A stretch of DNA of 64,000 nucleotides from Choristoneura fumiferana (lineage: Eukaryota > Arthropoda > Insecta > Lepidoptera > Tortricidae), in assembly GCF_025370935.1 (NCBI RefSeq), contig NC_133498.1, forward strand, positions 9,539,617 through 9,603,616, in the 5' to 3' direction. The notes below the pieces were generated by a model. It worked only from the letters and a program-made list of their open reading frames with translations. It ran no database searches and was not told the origin of the DNA. A program made the translations under genes and the position numbers. Below are positions 19,151-30,852 of the stretch, one piece after another (position 1 is the first letter of the stretch; each line of letters starts with the position of its first letter).

Positions 19151-19605
19151 TTACAAATACCAAACTCCGTGGATACACATAGACATTTGATATTCTGGAG
19201 TAAGTAATATAGGCGAAGCCGCGGGAAAAAGCTGGTTATATACATAGAATGTATAAGATACAGGATGAGTTCACTTTAGCCGTCACGTCATAACTAATAG
19301 ACTGATATAGTCACTTGAGCGTCTGCATTAAGTTCAAACTCCTATCGCTTAACAACTTGTGCTCGTGCTAGGTTTACACGAGTTTAGTAACTAATGCTTA
19401 GTACTTGTCACTTTCACCTTGTGTTTAAACATCCAATGCTATTTACTTAGCGTCAATTATTTAACTTACTGTCTGTGAATTTTTATTATTAACTGAATTT
19501 AAATGAAAATACAAACTTAACTGAATACATAAATGGGTAACAGCTAAATTATTCATTTCACACCAAAGCAAAATAAATAAAAGAAAATTTAATTAAATCA
19601 CGCTG

Positions 19606-20201
19606 GACTAAATAAAATAATAAATAAATAAATATCATGAGACACTTGACACCAATTGACCTAGTCCCAAACTAAGAAAATAGATAAATACATACTTAAG
19701 TACATACATATTTCCTTCAAAACTCAACTGTTCCGTTGGCTTAACAAAAAAAGTTATTACTGTCTGAGGGAATTCTTGTATAATATGTAAATAATTAATA
19801 ATTAGTAATTTATTTCTTTATTAATAATTGTCAATTTAATATTTAATAATTTAATAATAATATTTTTTATCAAACAAGCATTTTTTGTTGCAAAAGGTCC
19901 TAATAATAGATGGCACTAAATAAATTGATATATATAGAGTATTTTGTTATTAATATAGTAAATCTCAATATTTGCATGACTTATAAAGTTTGAATTTATG
20001 AAACTCATAAAACATAGAACGTCATGTAATGTACTACATTTAAAGCAAATAAATAAATTTCATTTCATTTCATATTAAACATCCAAGACCCGAGAACAAG
20101 CATTCGTATTATTCATACACATATCTGCCCCGGCTGGGAATCGAACCCGGGACCTCAAGCTTTGTAGTCAGGTGCTCTAAACACTTGGCCATCCGGTCGT
20201 C
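19606..20201 (-). mobile_element. SINE-A, split by a LINE-like 3' end
   Basis: The 3' part (19606 to about 19712, with an internal loss after aactaagaaaa) and the tRNA-like 5' part (about 20074-20201) make one minus-strand SINE-A. The break again falls in the taaatacatacttaaatac patch. Confidence 0.75.
19708..20073 (+). mobile_element. AT-rich insert with TTTCA tail
   Basis: The 360-base insert ends gcaaataaataaatttcatt plus (TCATT)n, like a LINE 3' end, and is bounded by catatt on both sides. No coding sequence is seen and no second copy is present, so the family is unknown. Confidence 0.45.
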
Positions 20202-20585
20202 ATTGAAAATGAAATTAAAGTCAAACATTTTTTTATACAGGGATAGGCTGGCCTTGGTCCACAATCAGTAAGCGATGTGGACTAATATGGAGCACGCTTA
20301 CCTAATAAAAGCCCATCCAGGCCAATCTAGGGTGAATAGATTTGAACACGGCCAGATTGCAGTGATTGTTGCAGAAATGAAAATTGCACCAAAAACGTCT
20401 TCTTATAACTTTTTTATTACACAGTGAATACTCAGTTTCATGTAATTCAGATTTTTTATCTATTTTTTGTGTTCCGTGATATTTATTTTCACTTTTTAAC
20501 GTACGAAAAAAATCATTACATATTTACTGACTATCAGCAACGAATTCCTTGCCCTATGGGCCTAAAAAGCTAAAATTTTGCTTAT

Positions 20586-20652
20586 CAAAGTCAAAGTCAA
20601 AATATGTTTATCCAATTTAGGCTATAACAAGCACTTATGTATGTCAAAATAA
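20586..20652 (-). mobile_element. LINE-M 3' terminus
   Basis: A minus-strand fragment: caaagtcaaagtcaaaatat on the plus strand is the (TTTGAC)n tail, followed by aatttaggctataacaagca and cttatgtatgtcaaaa. Confidence 0.75.
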
Positions 20653-20738
20653 TCTACTACTGGTTCGGTAGTAGATTAATTCCCTTCATAATGTAAGTGG
20701 ACAAAATAACTAAATTTTTGCAAAATTCCAACGGAACA

Positions 20739-20869
20739 GCAGGGCTACTACGAAACTTGAAGTTCGTGTGGTGCGGTACCTCTGACACTTATACTATTTA
20801 ATACGAGCGCGAGAGGGACCGGACGGTACGATACGAACTTCGAGTTTCTAGTTTCGTAGTAGCCCTGCA
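20739..20869. mobile_element. MITE-K, intact copy
   Basis: The ends gcagggctactacgaaactt and agtttcgtagtagccctgc are inverted, with inner arms around acctctgacacttatacta. This is the uninterrupted state of the element at 8630-9015. Confidence 0.85.
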
Positions 20870-21109
20870 GGAGTGAAGCCGCCAGCGCACGCTAGTTACT
20901 AATCCACGTGAACGCAGCATTGTGTATGTATGTATGTTTTAAACTTCGTACATGTCTGGCGAACTAAACAAGCCGCTCACCGACGATAAAAGTTACCGCC
21001 CCCAACAAAAGCGACTAATGCGAAAACTTGCCAATCGAGTTTGCTATTTGGTTTGCGTACGAAGTTTCAATAAACAACAATATTTAAAAAAAAATTTTTT
21101 AATTATAAA

Positions 21110-21412
21110 GCCGTGGTGGCCTAGTGGTTTGACCTATCGGCTCTTAAGCAAAGGATTGTGTTGTGAGTTCAAACCCTGGGTCGCACCTCTGAGTTTTTCG
21201 AAATTCGCGTGCGAAATTACATTTGAAATTTACCACGAGCTTTACGGTGAAGGAGCACATCGTGAGGAAACCTGCACAAACATGCGAAGCAATCCAATGG
21301 TGTGTGTGAAGTTCCGAATCCGCACTGGCCCGCGCGGGAACTACGGACCAAGCACTCTCATTCTGAGAGGAGGCCTGAGCCTAGCAGGACGTATATAATA
21401 GGCTATGAAGAG
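21110..21412 (+). mobile_element. SINE-B, near full copy
   Basis: The plus-strand copy runs from agccgtggtggcctagtggt through tttaccacgagctttacggt to gaggaggcctgagcctagca and ggacgtatata. The open frame entering from 20952 runs into it and is not a protein. Confidence 0.8.
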
Positions 21413-21567
21413 TTCATTCGCGGGAACTGTGAAATATTCCAGGATAAAAACTATCCCATATCGATCCCGGTGCCCGATTTTAGAATAGGACTGACCCATC
21501 TATTCCCGTGGGTGTCGTAGAAGCCGACTAAGGGACATAATGAGAGAGTGGGCAACAGGGGTCTCTA

Positions 21568-21690
21568 TTCATCATCATGGCCTATGTACGTCCCACTGCT
21601 GGGCACAGGCCTCCTCTCAGAATAAGATGGCTTGGGAGGTAGTTCCTACGCGGGCCCAGTGCGAATCGGGAGCTTGACACACACTGAAGA
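21568..21690 (-). mobile_element. SINE-B 3' half
   Basis: The block catcatcatggcctatgtac to gcccagtgcgaatcgggagc is SINE-B on the minus strand, without the head. It lies just outside the duplicated 9.2-kb unit. Confidence 0.7.
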
Positions 21691-21721
21691 ACTGTATGTC
21701 ATTCAACATAATATTAATCAC

Positions 21722-21918
21722 TAGCTGTTGCCCGCGACTCTGTTCGCGTAGAATTCGTTTATCGCTATCCCGTGGGAACTATGCAATTTTCCGGGATAAA
21801 AACTATGCTATTTCCTTCCCCGGGACTTAAAGTAGCTTTAGCTGTTTAGACGTGAAGAGGTAACAAACAAACAAACATTTTAACTTACAAACTTTCACAT
21901 ATATAATTTTAGTAGGAT
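21722..21918 (+). repeat. repeat-C at the left end of copy 1
   Basis: Starts ctagctgttgcccgcgactc, has gcaattttccgggataaaaa, and ends cacatatataattttagtag. Its partner in copy 2 survives only from 31081 onward, because the first part falls in the N gap. Confidence 0.75.
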
Positions 21919-22596
21919 TAAGAGTATATTGGTTTCAATAACACAGTATTGATGGTTTTTGTTTCATTCCATATTCTAAGCTAATGCCCTTACAACCAGG
22001 CTAAGCTAGTATTACAATACTACACTACAGTACAGTTCTACAGTATTATATTTGGCACTAAACGTTCATAGTATAGCCCCAATTGAACTGCCGTCTACAG
22101 GACTAACTGTTGTTTATGACTGAACGCCTATGGGCGGCGCTCGGTTATGTTATTGGTACTGCAATATCGACTTAGAGGCTCATTTCTCTAATATGTGACT
22201 GATATGTTATATTAAAGATAGATTTAATGCTCGTCCCTGTTTACAAACAAACATTCTTTATAGAATACCACAAAACGGTACAGTAAATTAACTTATTTGT
22301 TGGTTACAAAGATAAAATGCAGGGTTGAAAATAGACTGTATAATCGAATAAAGTAAACAAAATTTAAAGAGAGAGAGAGAGAGGATATAATTATGTGAAC
22401 AATGCATCTTGAATCTTGAAAGTTTAACTGCCTAATTGTCTACCCTGAATTTGTGTCATGTATATATTAAGGATCACCTACAGATAATACATCATACAAA
22501 AACATAAAATACCAAGTAGAAGACATTTCAATTAGATGTTTATCTTTATGATTATTGTTTGATTTCTGGTGTGAAGTAAAGAATATTGTATTGTAT

Positions 22597-22723
22597 TTTA
22601 TTTAAGTATGTATTTATCTATATATGTGTTTATCCGTTGCCTAGAAACCATAGTTCAATCAAGCTTTGCTTAGTTTGTGACTAGGTCAATTGGTGTCAAT
22701 TGTCCCATGATATTTAAAGTTCC
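22597..22723 (+). mobile_element. SINE-A 3' fragment (copy 1)
   Basis: The stretch tttaagtatgtatttatcta to ggtgtcaattgtcccatgat is the 3' half of SINE-A without its tRNA-like head. The same fragment lies at 31889-32007 in copy 2. Confidence 0.7.
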
Positions 22724-24286
22724 CGGTACTGGACGACGAAGTTGCACGCTGCTACAAATACCCATTATTACGTAAGTGGCTCTAAAGCAGTATGTACAAA
22801 GCTATTTTGACGCACATTCCTGCCTTGATTAACTAGGTTTCCCGTGGGATTAGGGGGAACAAACGATTCAGAAATACCATGGGGGCTAGCGAATACCTCT
22901 TTTCTTTTTATGTTATTGAATGGGAAATAACAGCTATCATGAATCCATATACTTCATTTGAAGTGTAGTTTTGTAGCAAAAATTTTATTACCAAGGAACG
23001 AGCTCTTTTAAAAAAAAAGTAATCATTGATCCAGAAGTTTCATAGATATGGGTTTCCGGAAACTAACGTGTTAATTAATTACAAATTTAATTAAGTCCCA
23101 GGTGTTAACAGCAATAAGTGAAAACCGAGAAAGTAAATAAACAGTAAGAGTACAACTACCTACTACGGAAATACGTCTTTTCCTAAACGTCTTAATGTTG
23201 CGTTTTTTTACCCGGCTGGTCGAAAGAGGGTTATTACTAAGGTTAACGGTGCGCTAAACGTTAGCTTCTGGTTGACAGTAAATATTTCAACCCCATAATA
23301 TACTTTTAAGCTTCCAAAATTATAGTTGATTGAGTCATTTACAAATCATTACCAATCGCAAAGTACCCTGTAACCATTATCAGAGGGTGATAGGTCGTAA
23401 AAAAATAATAGTCATTCGTAATACATTAGAAATTTATGACTGTTATGAACTGACTTGATTTTAAAATGAATTAACTGCGCACTCTTTCTAAAAACCATGT
23501 AGCTTAGTGAAAAGTCTATGTGGCATAAAATAACGATTCATCGAATTTCCTTTAATTTAACATTTCCTTTAATAAAAAGTATCAAGTACTTAGATTACTC
23601 AGCCATTATAAAGTACAAATTAAATCCATTGTAAAAATGCGGAATATAAATTTTTAAATGACAAAATAACTGATAATTTGTTGAAATCATTTCCAAAACC
23701 AAAACACTGCGAATTCTCGGTTGGATCTGTACAACTATGCATTAGTATGCATGTTAAAAAAGTCAGGACTTACGAGAATAAATAGTTATGATGTTAATTT
23801 TCATTAAAAAACTAATCTAGACGCGGAAAACCCGATCAAAAAGTAGCTTCCGAAAAATTCATTTGCAATTTATTATTCCGCAACTATAAATTAACTGTGC
23901 AAAATTTTCAGAAATGCGAGTAGTTATTTTTCTCAAAAACATTATTCTTTACATATCAGAAGGTGAGGTGCATAGTTTATGGTCAGCGAAAAATTAAAAA
24001 GTTAAAAAGATTGTCGAGCTAGCGCGCCTGCAATCAGTCACATTTTTTTTAAAGTTAAAAAGGCCATGGAAATGTTGGCACAAGTCGTATACAGCCAAGT
24101 CTAATGACCGGTATCAGATATTTTGTTGGAACTCCGGACTTTTTCTATTGGGTCTGAAGCTTGTGGTGTTTTCGGTGGAAAAATACACCTGCAGTTTATT
24201 TTTAATGAAAAAGGCGGAAAGCATAAGAAAAATATTGGAATAAAATCAAATACTTTATACCTTTATACTTTTACTTTATACTTTAA
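22724..24286. other. unassigned DNA in copy 1
   Basis: No gene or repeat family is recognised over about 1.5 kb. The equivalent in copy 2 is 32008-33580. Some of it may be unique sequence. Confidence 0.4.
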
Positions 24287-24322
24287 ATACTTTTGACTTT
24301 TGACTTTGACTTTGACTTTTAA
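24287..24322 (+). repeat. TTTGAC tail of a LINE-M type element (copy 1)
   Basis: cttttgacttttgactttga and further TTTGAC units are the simple tail of LINE-M, but no LINE-M body precedes them. Copy 2 has the same at about 33588-33622. Confidence 0.45.
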
Positions 24323-24402
24323 ATTTTATAATATATTTGAGAAAAAGTTTATTCTATTTCAGAATTATTCACCATTTTTGAGAAAAGCTTTATATAAGTC
24401 TC

Positions 24403-24500
24403 GGCTGGAATAGCAATTGCTGGCTTCGTATTAGTTAAACGGACTCTTAAGCTCGTCCGTTTAATACTCATACTCAGCCAGCAATTGCCTACTTCCAGGC
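24403..24500. mobile_element. hairpin element (copy 1)
   Basis: The arms tagcaattgctggcttcgta, gttaaacggac and gtccgtttaatactcatact, cagccagcaattgcct pair to form a long imperfect hairpin with a loop of about ten bases. Copy 2 (33703-33799) has a different loop (tcgcaagctc against tcttaagctc). Confidence 0.6.
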
Positions 24501-24605
24501 CACGACAATAATCTACTATTATTTATCTAGCAAACTCGCATAAGCTTATTTTCTATGATACTTTTGGATCTATGCTGTATACACATACGTATACGTCTTA
24601 AGCCC

Positions 24606-24723
24606 AGTTTAGTCCTACAACTAAAATCGTGCAAGTTGCTGTACATTGCGTACAGTTTGCAGTGGTCGATCCAGCGCCGCAATGTAATGCAACTTGCATG
24701 ATTTTTCCTGCAGATCTAAACTA
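24606..24723. mobile_element. MITE-T (copy 1)
   Basis: The ends agtttagtcc and gatctaaact and the arms aatcgtgcaagttgctgtac and aatgcaacttgcatgatt are inverted over about 45 bases. The small open frame over it is a shadow. Copy 2 is at 33907-34023. Confidence 0.65.
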
Positions 24724-25122
24724 TTCATTAAAGCGCCCTAAGTTCCTCAGAGCGAGGCAAACGCTTTACTTATTAAATCGGCATGCTACCACGCATGTTC
24801 CACGTTTTCCCTCAAAAAACAAGCTCAAGCGGGCGTGAACGCAAATGGACCCGAGTGATTTACGGACGGGACCCAGCCCGCGACTCAAATATACCGTTAA
24901 TCCACCTCTAATGGACCGAGGCCAGTCCACGGCTGTTCTGAGGGTAGTTCAGCCCTAATCGAATCCCGGGAAATGCGATTTGTTTAACACTTCGCATTCT
25001 TTTGCGGCGCTTTGGGAAAATTATTTTTTGGTAATTGAAATAGCAAAAACCCGGTTGAAACATTTTGAAAGTGGTCAGTATCCGTATTGCAACAACACTA
25101 CGGCTTCAATAAAAAAAAAGTG

Positions 25123-25366
25123 GTAGCCTAGCTAGTGATTTGACCTATAGTCTCTCAAGCAGAGGATACTGTAAGTTTTCTGGAATTTATATCCAAAATT
25201 GGATTTGAAATTTACTATGAACTTTATGATCCAGACAAACATTTTTAAGAAATCTAGACATATCTGCAAAGAAATTTAAGGTGTGAGTGAAGTATAGTCC
25301 ATGGTTCTCATTCTGGGAAGAGGCCTAAGTTCTGCAGTGGGACGTATATAGGCAGAGATGATGATA
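25123..25366 (+). mobile_element. SINE-B, diverged copy (copy 1)
   Basis: The order of landmarks is kept: gtggtagcctagctagtgat, ctctcaagcagaggatact, gaaatttactatgaacttta, gaggcctaagttctgcagtg, ggacgtatataggcagagat and GATGAT. The body is heavily mutated. Confidence 0.7.
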
Positions 25367-25519
25367 TATATACCATATGTAACTAGCGATGCGCTCTGGC
25401 ATTGCGCGGGTGTAGTTTTTGAAGCGAGGTCAAAATATTTTTCGCCTTTTTTTCCAAAGTTATTCACCTGAAAAAAAATGTGTGATTCCCCTTACCTAGT
25501 ACACCGCAGTACTGGAATC

Positions 25520-26280
25520 CGGAGTTTATAATTGGGTTTGTAGAGAGCGCTCTCATCATTCATCAAGCATTTACACATTATCAAATTCCGTGAATTTAGT
25601 GAATGCCAAGTGTGTCTCAATCAACTGACAAGATTTCCAAACATCCAATTAACAAACCAACACGAGGAAATCATTTAAGAGCGCTTATTGCTAAAGAAAC
25701 ATCGCACTGAAAAGAAAATTATTAACACCGAGATAAATTTTATATGGCCGTAATAAAAAATATTTACCGAGAAAATATGGGGGTCGTAACAATCCCTGGC
25801 TCTCATTACGGGTGCCGTTAATAATATTAGGCACTAAACAGCGACAGAAGGGGTCATAAGGGTCATTAATAAGGGTACAAAATGACCCCAGGAGCTATTA
25901 AGGGGTGTTATTGGTCTAAATCAGTTTTTAATTTTTCGCTCGTTCCGATGGATTGTGTCAATTTGGTGTGATTTGTGGGGGTGGGGGTTTTAAACTTTGG
26001 TTGGTGCTTATGAAAAGTGGCCCAGTATAAGTGCAGTGTTACAGAGTATGCGTGTGAAGGGTTCAGACAGTCTTAGCTATGATATTTTTATAAACTTGGG
26101 TGGTTAGGTGAATTATATAATTTGCCGTTTATTTTTTTACTCTAAAAAACAGCTGGTAATTTTATGTGGTATGTTGTGTAATACATTAATACCGACACTG
26201 GAAGGATTCATCGATGTAAAATCACAGAAAAAATATATTTGTTAACTTTATCATCTCCGGCTTACTCATGAAATGAAATG
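25520..26280. other. unassigned DNA in copy 1
   Basis: No gene. The stretch 25780-25915 repeats the octamer ggggtcat and its relatives several times. The equivalent in copy 2 is 34820-35580. Confidence 0.35.
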
Positions 26281-26283
26281 AAA

Positions 26284-26366
26284 ATGTTTCCTCACATTTT
26301 CCTTGCGAAAGGCTAATGGTAAATTTCAAATGTAATTTTGTACGTAAATTCTGAAAAACTAAGCTT
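26284..26366 (-). mobile_element. SINE-B body fragment (copy 1)
   Basis: atgtttcctcacattttcct, then taaatttcaaatgtaatttt and ttctgaaaaact, are the central SINE-B body on the minus strand. The equivalent lies at 35584-35672. Confidence 0.6.
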
Positions 26367-26416
26367 TCATGGTTTCGTATTTTTTATAATGAACTACTGA
26401 AGTTTGATTTGAGTTT

Positions 26417-26697
26417 GCAGGTGGTAGGACCTTGTGCAAGGTCCGCCCGGATTGCTACCACCATCTTGCTCGCTAATCCTGCCGTGAAGCAGCAGTGCTT
26501 GCATTGTTGTGTTTCGGTGTGGAGAGTAAGACAGCCGGTGAAATTACTGGCACTTGAGGTATCCCATCTTAGGCCTCTAGGTTGGCAACGCATCTGCAAT
26601 CCCCCCTGGTATTGCAGGTGTCTATGGGCGGTGGTGATCTATTACCATCAGGAGACCCACTTGCTCGTTTTCCATCCAGTCAAATAAAGGAAGGAAG
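26417..26697 (+). mobile_element. SINE-L (copy 1)
   Basis: A 280-bp repeat: gcaggtggtaggaccttgtg, ggtatcccatcttaggcctc, tctatgggcggtggtgatct and accatcaggagacccacttg, ending near an A-rich tail. Further copies are at 35743-36010, 57460-57725 (inverted) and 57930-58198. It looks like a SINE or a LINE 3' region; no clear box A or B is seen. Confidence 0.7.
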
Positions 26698-26943
26698 GTA
26701 AAGGGAAGGATCAAAATCTCGTCAACAAGTATCATTGACCCCTATTTAAACCAATTCCTCGTTTCACAAACCGTTTAACCGTAAAGTAGTGTTTACATAC
26801 GTCAGTAGATATTAAGCGTCCATCAGTTTGCGGCGTCGACTAATAGATGGCAGCACCCTCGTCAAACGGTTCTCATTAGTGAAATGATTGGCTTTCGCCT
26901 GTTTGCCGGTTGAATAACAATAACGAATAGTATTTATTGAACA

Positions 26944-27112
26944 CTAGCTGCTTCCCGCGACTCCTTCCGCATAGAATCCGTTTATCGCTATCCCGCGGGA
27001 ACTATGCAACTTTTCGGAATAGAAACTATCCTATGTTTCCCCGTTATCTCATCTAAATCGGTTCAGCGGTTTAGACGTGAGAAGAGTAACAAATAGAATC
27101 ACCTGCATTAAT
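26944..27112 (+). repeat. repeat-C (copy 1, internal)
   Basis: ctagctgcttcccgcgactc, then tatcccgcgggaactatgca and catctaaatcggttcagcgg, cut before the usual tail. Confidence 0.7.
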
Positions 27113-27229
27113 ATTTGCCACAGCGGAGGGTGCAAAAATATCTAACTCGTTCTACCCGGCCCTAGAATTAGAGTAATATCAGATATATTTATGCCAGCTT
27201 TGTATCCGGGCCCTATACCACTAAGTGCA

Positions 27230-27345
27230 AAACTCGAATGTTGTATGTTGCCGTCCCGCTGACGCTTATGTCATTTAATACGCGAGTGAAAGGGACGGTG
27301 CGATGCGAACTTGGATTTGCGAGTTTCTTAGTAGCCCCTCAGACC
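27230..27345. mobile_element. MITE-K, diverged copy (copy 1)
   Basis: gtgcaaaactcgaatgttgt, gacgcttatgtcatttaata, gatgcgaacttggatttgcg and gagtttcttagtagcccctc follow the MITE-K plan with lower arm identity. The partner is 36545-36660. Confidence 0.55.
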
Positions 27346-28023
27346 ACAGAGCACTCACTGGAGTTGGCTTTGTGGCTTTAGCTATCTTAAATCATAGAAT
27401 GAACAGCTGTAGTCCGTTCACTGCACCGGATTGAACTATATTGCTCAAATATTATTAAATATAGCACATTATACACAAAGATTGATGATTTATTATTGAT
27501 TATAACTAATATATCAGAGGACAACATTAAATAGCACGTAAGGTCAAGGACTTTAATTCATGAGCCACCTTGGAACCTTTTCAAATTAAAAGTCATTATG
27601 ATTTGCCTTCTTTATTATTGCGGTGTCACTATGGCGTTTACGTACCAGCTTCCGGGGTTAGAAAAGAAGAGATGGCATTGGACAGGCTTTTGCTTATGCT
27701 ACCATTATGGTTACCATGTAATGCATAGACCTATGCATTTTTTTTAACAGTCTGTTCACGATATTGTAACAATGTCTAAAACGTTAGCTAAGGAAGTAGC
27801 TAAGTTTATACCCTTATTGGATACAGTCGAACCAATAGAGCGTGCTTGAAAAATCTGCCATGAACGGCCAGCGGTTATAAATTGCCGGCGAGTGTACGCG
27901 ACGGCTGTGGTTTACGAATTAACAATGTTTGCCTTTTAGTGCTTTTTTATTTGGTTGTAATAAATCATTGGCCGGGGACCTGTCTTTGGGACAATAGTGT
28001 AGTTATGCGGTGGTCATACCTAT

Positions 28024-28077
28024 GCGGGAGGCTTATGTCCAACAGTGGATGCCTTACGGCTGTTATGATGATGATTA
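28024..28077 (+). pseudogene. RTE-like LINE C-terminal tail (copy 1)
   Basis: The translation EAYVQQWMPYGCYDDD and a stop, with GATGATGAT at the end, matches the C-terminus and GAT tail of the RTE-like element at 43819-44200. The partner is 37347-37400. Confidence 0.6.
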
Positions 28078-28079
28078 AT

Positions 28080-29417
28080 AATCAGGGATGTAACGGATGT
28101 GGTTTTATCGGAACCGAAAGTGGAACCAGATGTTTTCAAGTTAGTTTATCGGAACCAGAAACGGAATCGGAACTGCAATGGCATTAGCATTTAAACAAAA
28201 CTTTCAAGTTCTGTTTTGATCCAAAAAAACTTGTTATAAAAAAAAAGTAATGTAGAAGACAACACGCAGTCTACATCCATTGCAGTTTGAGACTTCAATT
28301 TTCCGGCAGACGTATTCCTTAGTGAATAATAGAAGTCGCTAAGGAGGTATTTTTCGAAAATTCCACGGGATTGGTAGCAAGTCAATTTTTGAATAAAACT
28401 AGTTCTGTAATACATATTTGTTTGCCTAATATCAAAAATACCTACTTAATTTTCTGTGATACATTTCTTTAAGAAATTAAAAGTGGATTAAAAAAATATT
28501 AGTGGAAAACGGGAACGAGTTGTATGAAAATAACATAAAACTATTCTTTGTTACAGATAAAGGATCAAAACCTGTCAAGATCAGCGATCAAGAAACCTAT
28601 TATTCTGCATTTTACTTAGTTTCCAGTGCTCGTCATTGCATACACTTAGGATGCAGAATTAATAACCGCGCCATCTGCACCACGTTAACGGAACTACGAA
28701 TCCTGCTCTGCCGTCATAACAAAAAAGGCAGTAATGTATTTTGATTTTTGTTAGGGTTTTATAATCTAAAAACCATGATGGTATTAAATAAGCTAAAAAG
28801 AGGTTATGTGTCATTAGCATTAGTGTTAGTAACTATAAATTATTTTATATGCATGTTCATATAATTACTATTTATAATTTTTGTTTAATGAAAATATATA
28901 CTTACATAAAAACGTGATTTTTTATCTAAATTTTAATGTAATCAAAATTTTTATAAGTCAATTTATGCAGGTATTTTAAATTATGAAAAGTTTTTGCCGT
29001 TTTTCTCGCAAGTTACTTTACCGCCTTTTTCGTTAGGACGGCAGTGCTACTCGCCGCGAGATGTCGCTTCAAGTTCAACTATCAGACCACAGATGGCGCT
29101 GTCACGAAGATTTAAGTATTGTGATGTGCCCTTGTCATTCTTCTTGCCCTGTGTTTTTGATACTACTGGACGGAGAACTGATAAGGGCATGCCCTTTACT
29201 ATAACGTCGTGTTCTGTGAAGAAATGAAGAAGATGGAGAGCGCTCTCATGGAGATTGTTTCCTTGTCAACTTTCTCTACGTACCATTTTTCTAAATTGTG
29301 TATTTTGTGTAGGTATAATACATACCGAGTCGTATCAGATATTTATGCTTGGTTGTGTCAGATGTTGCTGCTGGTGACTGTACCATTCCATATTTGAGTG
29401 GACGAGAGGCTTGTAAT
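28080..29417. other. unassigned DNA in copy 1
   Basis: Short open frames at 28502-28744 and 28994-29227 are conserved in copy 2 only because the whole unit is near identical. No family is recognised. The piece gttttatcggaaccgaaagt at 28104 is followed by similar gaaccaga motifs, a small cluster of GGAACC repeats. Confidence 0.35.
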
Positions 29418-29768
29418 ACGGTATTTGACAACTCCTGATTTTGCCATATGTTAATATTATTATGAAAATATAGATAAACAGATAGTGTTCAGCGAAGAGA
29501 AAATTTAAACCGGTTGAAATTGGATTTATAGTGTTTTTTTGAAAAATCTATATACCTGTCGCTTTCTCAAACGCTTTTCTCTATGCAGCAAGTATGGCGG
29601 TACTGGCGTGTGACGTCACATGCCAGTATGCTTTCTCTGTCTAATCTTGAATTTCAAACCTTTATAACTTTGTTATTTGTAAAGGTAGCTTAAACATTGT
29701 TTTTCTATTCGGTAACAGGCATTGTGTAGTTTTAATTTATAAAACATATACAAAATAGTCAAATACCG
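29418..29768. mobile_element. MITE-U (copy 1)
   Basis: The ends acggtatttgac and gtcaaataccg, with cgcttttctctatgcagcaa inside. This is the uninterrupted form of the element at 6627-7168. Confidence 0.75.
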
Positions 29769-29799
29769 AATTGTTGTTGTAATTGTATTTTATTCTATT

Positions 29800-30149
29800 C
29801 TATAAGAGGCGTCAAATCACATTATTCAAAGCATACTGCCAGTCTTTCTACTCGTGCAGCCTGTGGGTTAGGTACACTAAGAAGGCATACAACGCCCTGC
29901 GTGTGCATTATAATAATGCATTCAGGTTGCTGTTGGGACTGCCCAGGTGGTGCAGTGCATCGCTGATGTTTGCAGAGGCTCGCACGGACGGTGTTCAAGC
30001 GCTCATGCGTAAGAAGATCGTCTCATTGCTGGGCAGACTCAGGAGTACCTAACAGCATCCTGAGTGTCATAGCTGATAGGTACGATTGCCCCATTCTGGC
30101 GTACTGGGTCGGTCAAATAAAGGCTGTAGCGCGATTTAGATTTAAGTAG
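29800..30149 (+). pseudogene. non-LTR reverse transcriptase C-terminus (copy 1, frameshifted)
   Basis: The frame reads ITLFKAYCQSFYSCSLWVRY, then YNALRVHYNNAFRLLLGLPR and CSASLMFAEARTDG. This type of segment lies between the reverse-transcriptase core and the C-terminus in insect non-LTR elements of the CR1/Jockey-like group. The frame breaks after GRL because several bases are lost near 30037, and it resumes as ADRYDCPILAYWVG. The catalytic core is absent. Relatives are copy 2 (39118-39469) and 48345-49050 on the minus strand. Confidence 0.75.
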
Positions 30150-30617
30150 GCGATAAAATAACATAGATTAAGAATTACTAACACTATTAAATATGGATGT
30201 AATAACGTCTGAAATAAAGTTTAATTATCAGAGGCGTCTTTACCTATAGTGCAGGGTGTGCGTTGCACACGGGCGCAGCGGTGTTGGGGGCGCCGGCCGC
30301 GGCACTTGTACCTAATCCATTTTGACCGCGCGCTTCCTAGATGGCGCTAAAGTTATAATTGCACACGGGCGCTACATGGGCTAAAGACGCAGCTATTAAT
30401 TATATATTATATTATAAATATACTTATTAAAAAAAAATGCTAACGTATTTCATATTCAACTGTGTTTCGTTCGCTGTCGTTTTTTTTTTTTAATTAGCCG
30501 TTGCCATAAGATGAACAGAACCTTGTAGTTTTCTTTCCTTGTTTCTCTTACTATTGTGGTGTTCAGTTAAGAGTTATTGTTTGTCGATATGTTGTTAGTT
30601 AATAACCTAACCAGCAA

Positions 30618-30852
30618 AGGTTCGAAAATCCCGACTTTGCTATTTCAAAGTTCAATATGTCAAAAACGGCTGAACCGATTTTGATGAAACATGTCTAAGA
30701 ACCATCGCTAGAAAACCTGGTTTCAATTAAAAAAAATCGCATTCAAATCGGTTCACTCGTTTAAGAACTACGGTGACTAGACAGACAGACACACACACAG
30801 AGAAACAGCGGTCAAACTTATAACCCCTCTTTTTGCGTCGGGGATTAAAAAG
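30618..30852 (+). repeat. repeat-D (copy 1)
   Basis: caaaaacggctgaaccgatt, ctaagaaccatcgctagaaa, gacagacagacacacacaca and ctctttttgcgtcggggatt define the family. Copies lie at 39917, 56208, 58323, 60440 and 61995. This stretch differs from its copy-2 partner noticeably more than the rest of the unit does. Confidence 0.7.

Noticed and set aside
20952..21398. 148-codon open frame starting MSGELNKPLTDDKS
   Set aside because: The second half runs straight through a SINE-B. The first 40 codons look protein-like, but there is no donor or family to support them.
28502..28744. 80-codon frame identical in both 9.2-kb copies (also 37834-38076)
   Set aside because: The whole unit is near identical, so identity here is not evidence of coding. 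The start is GTG and no family is recognised.
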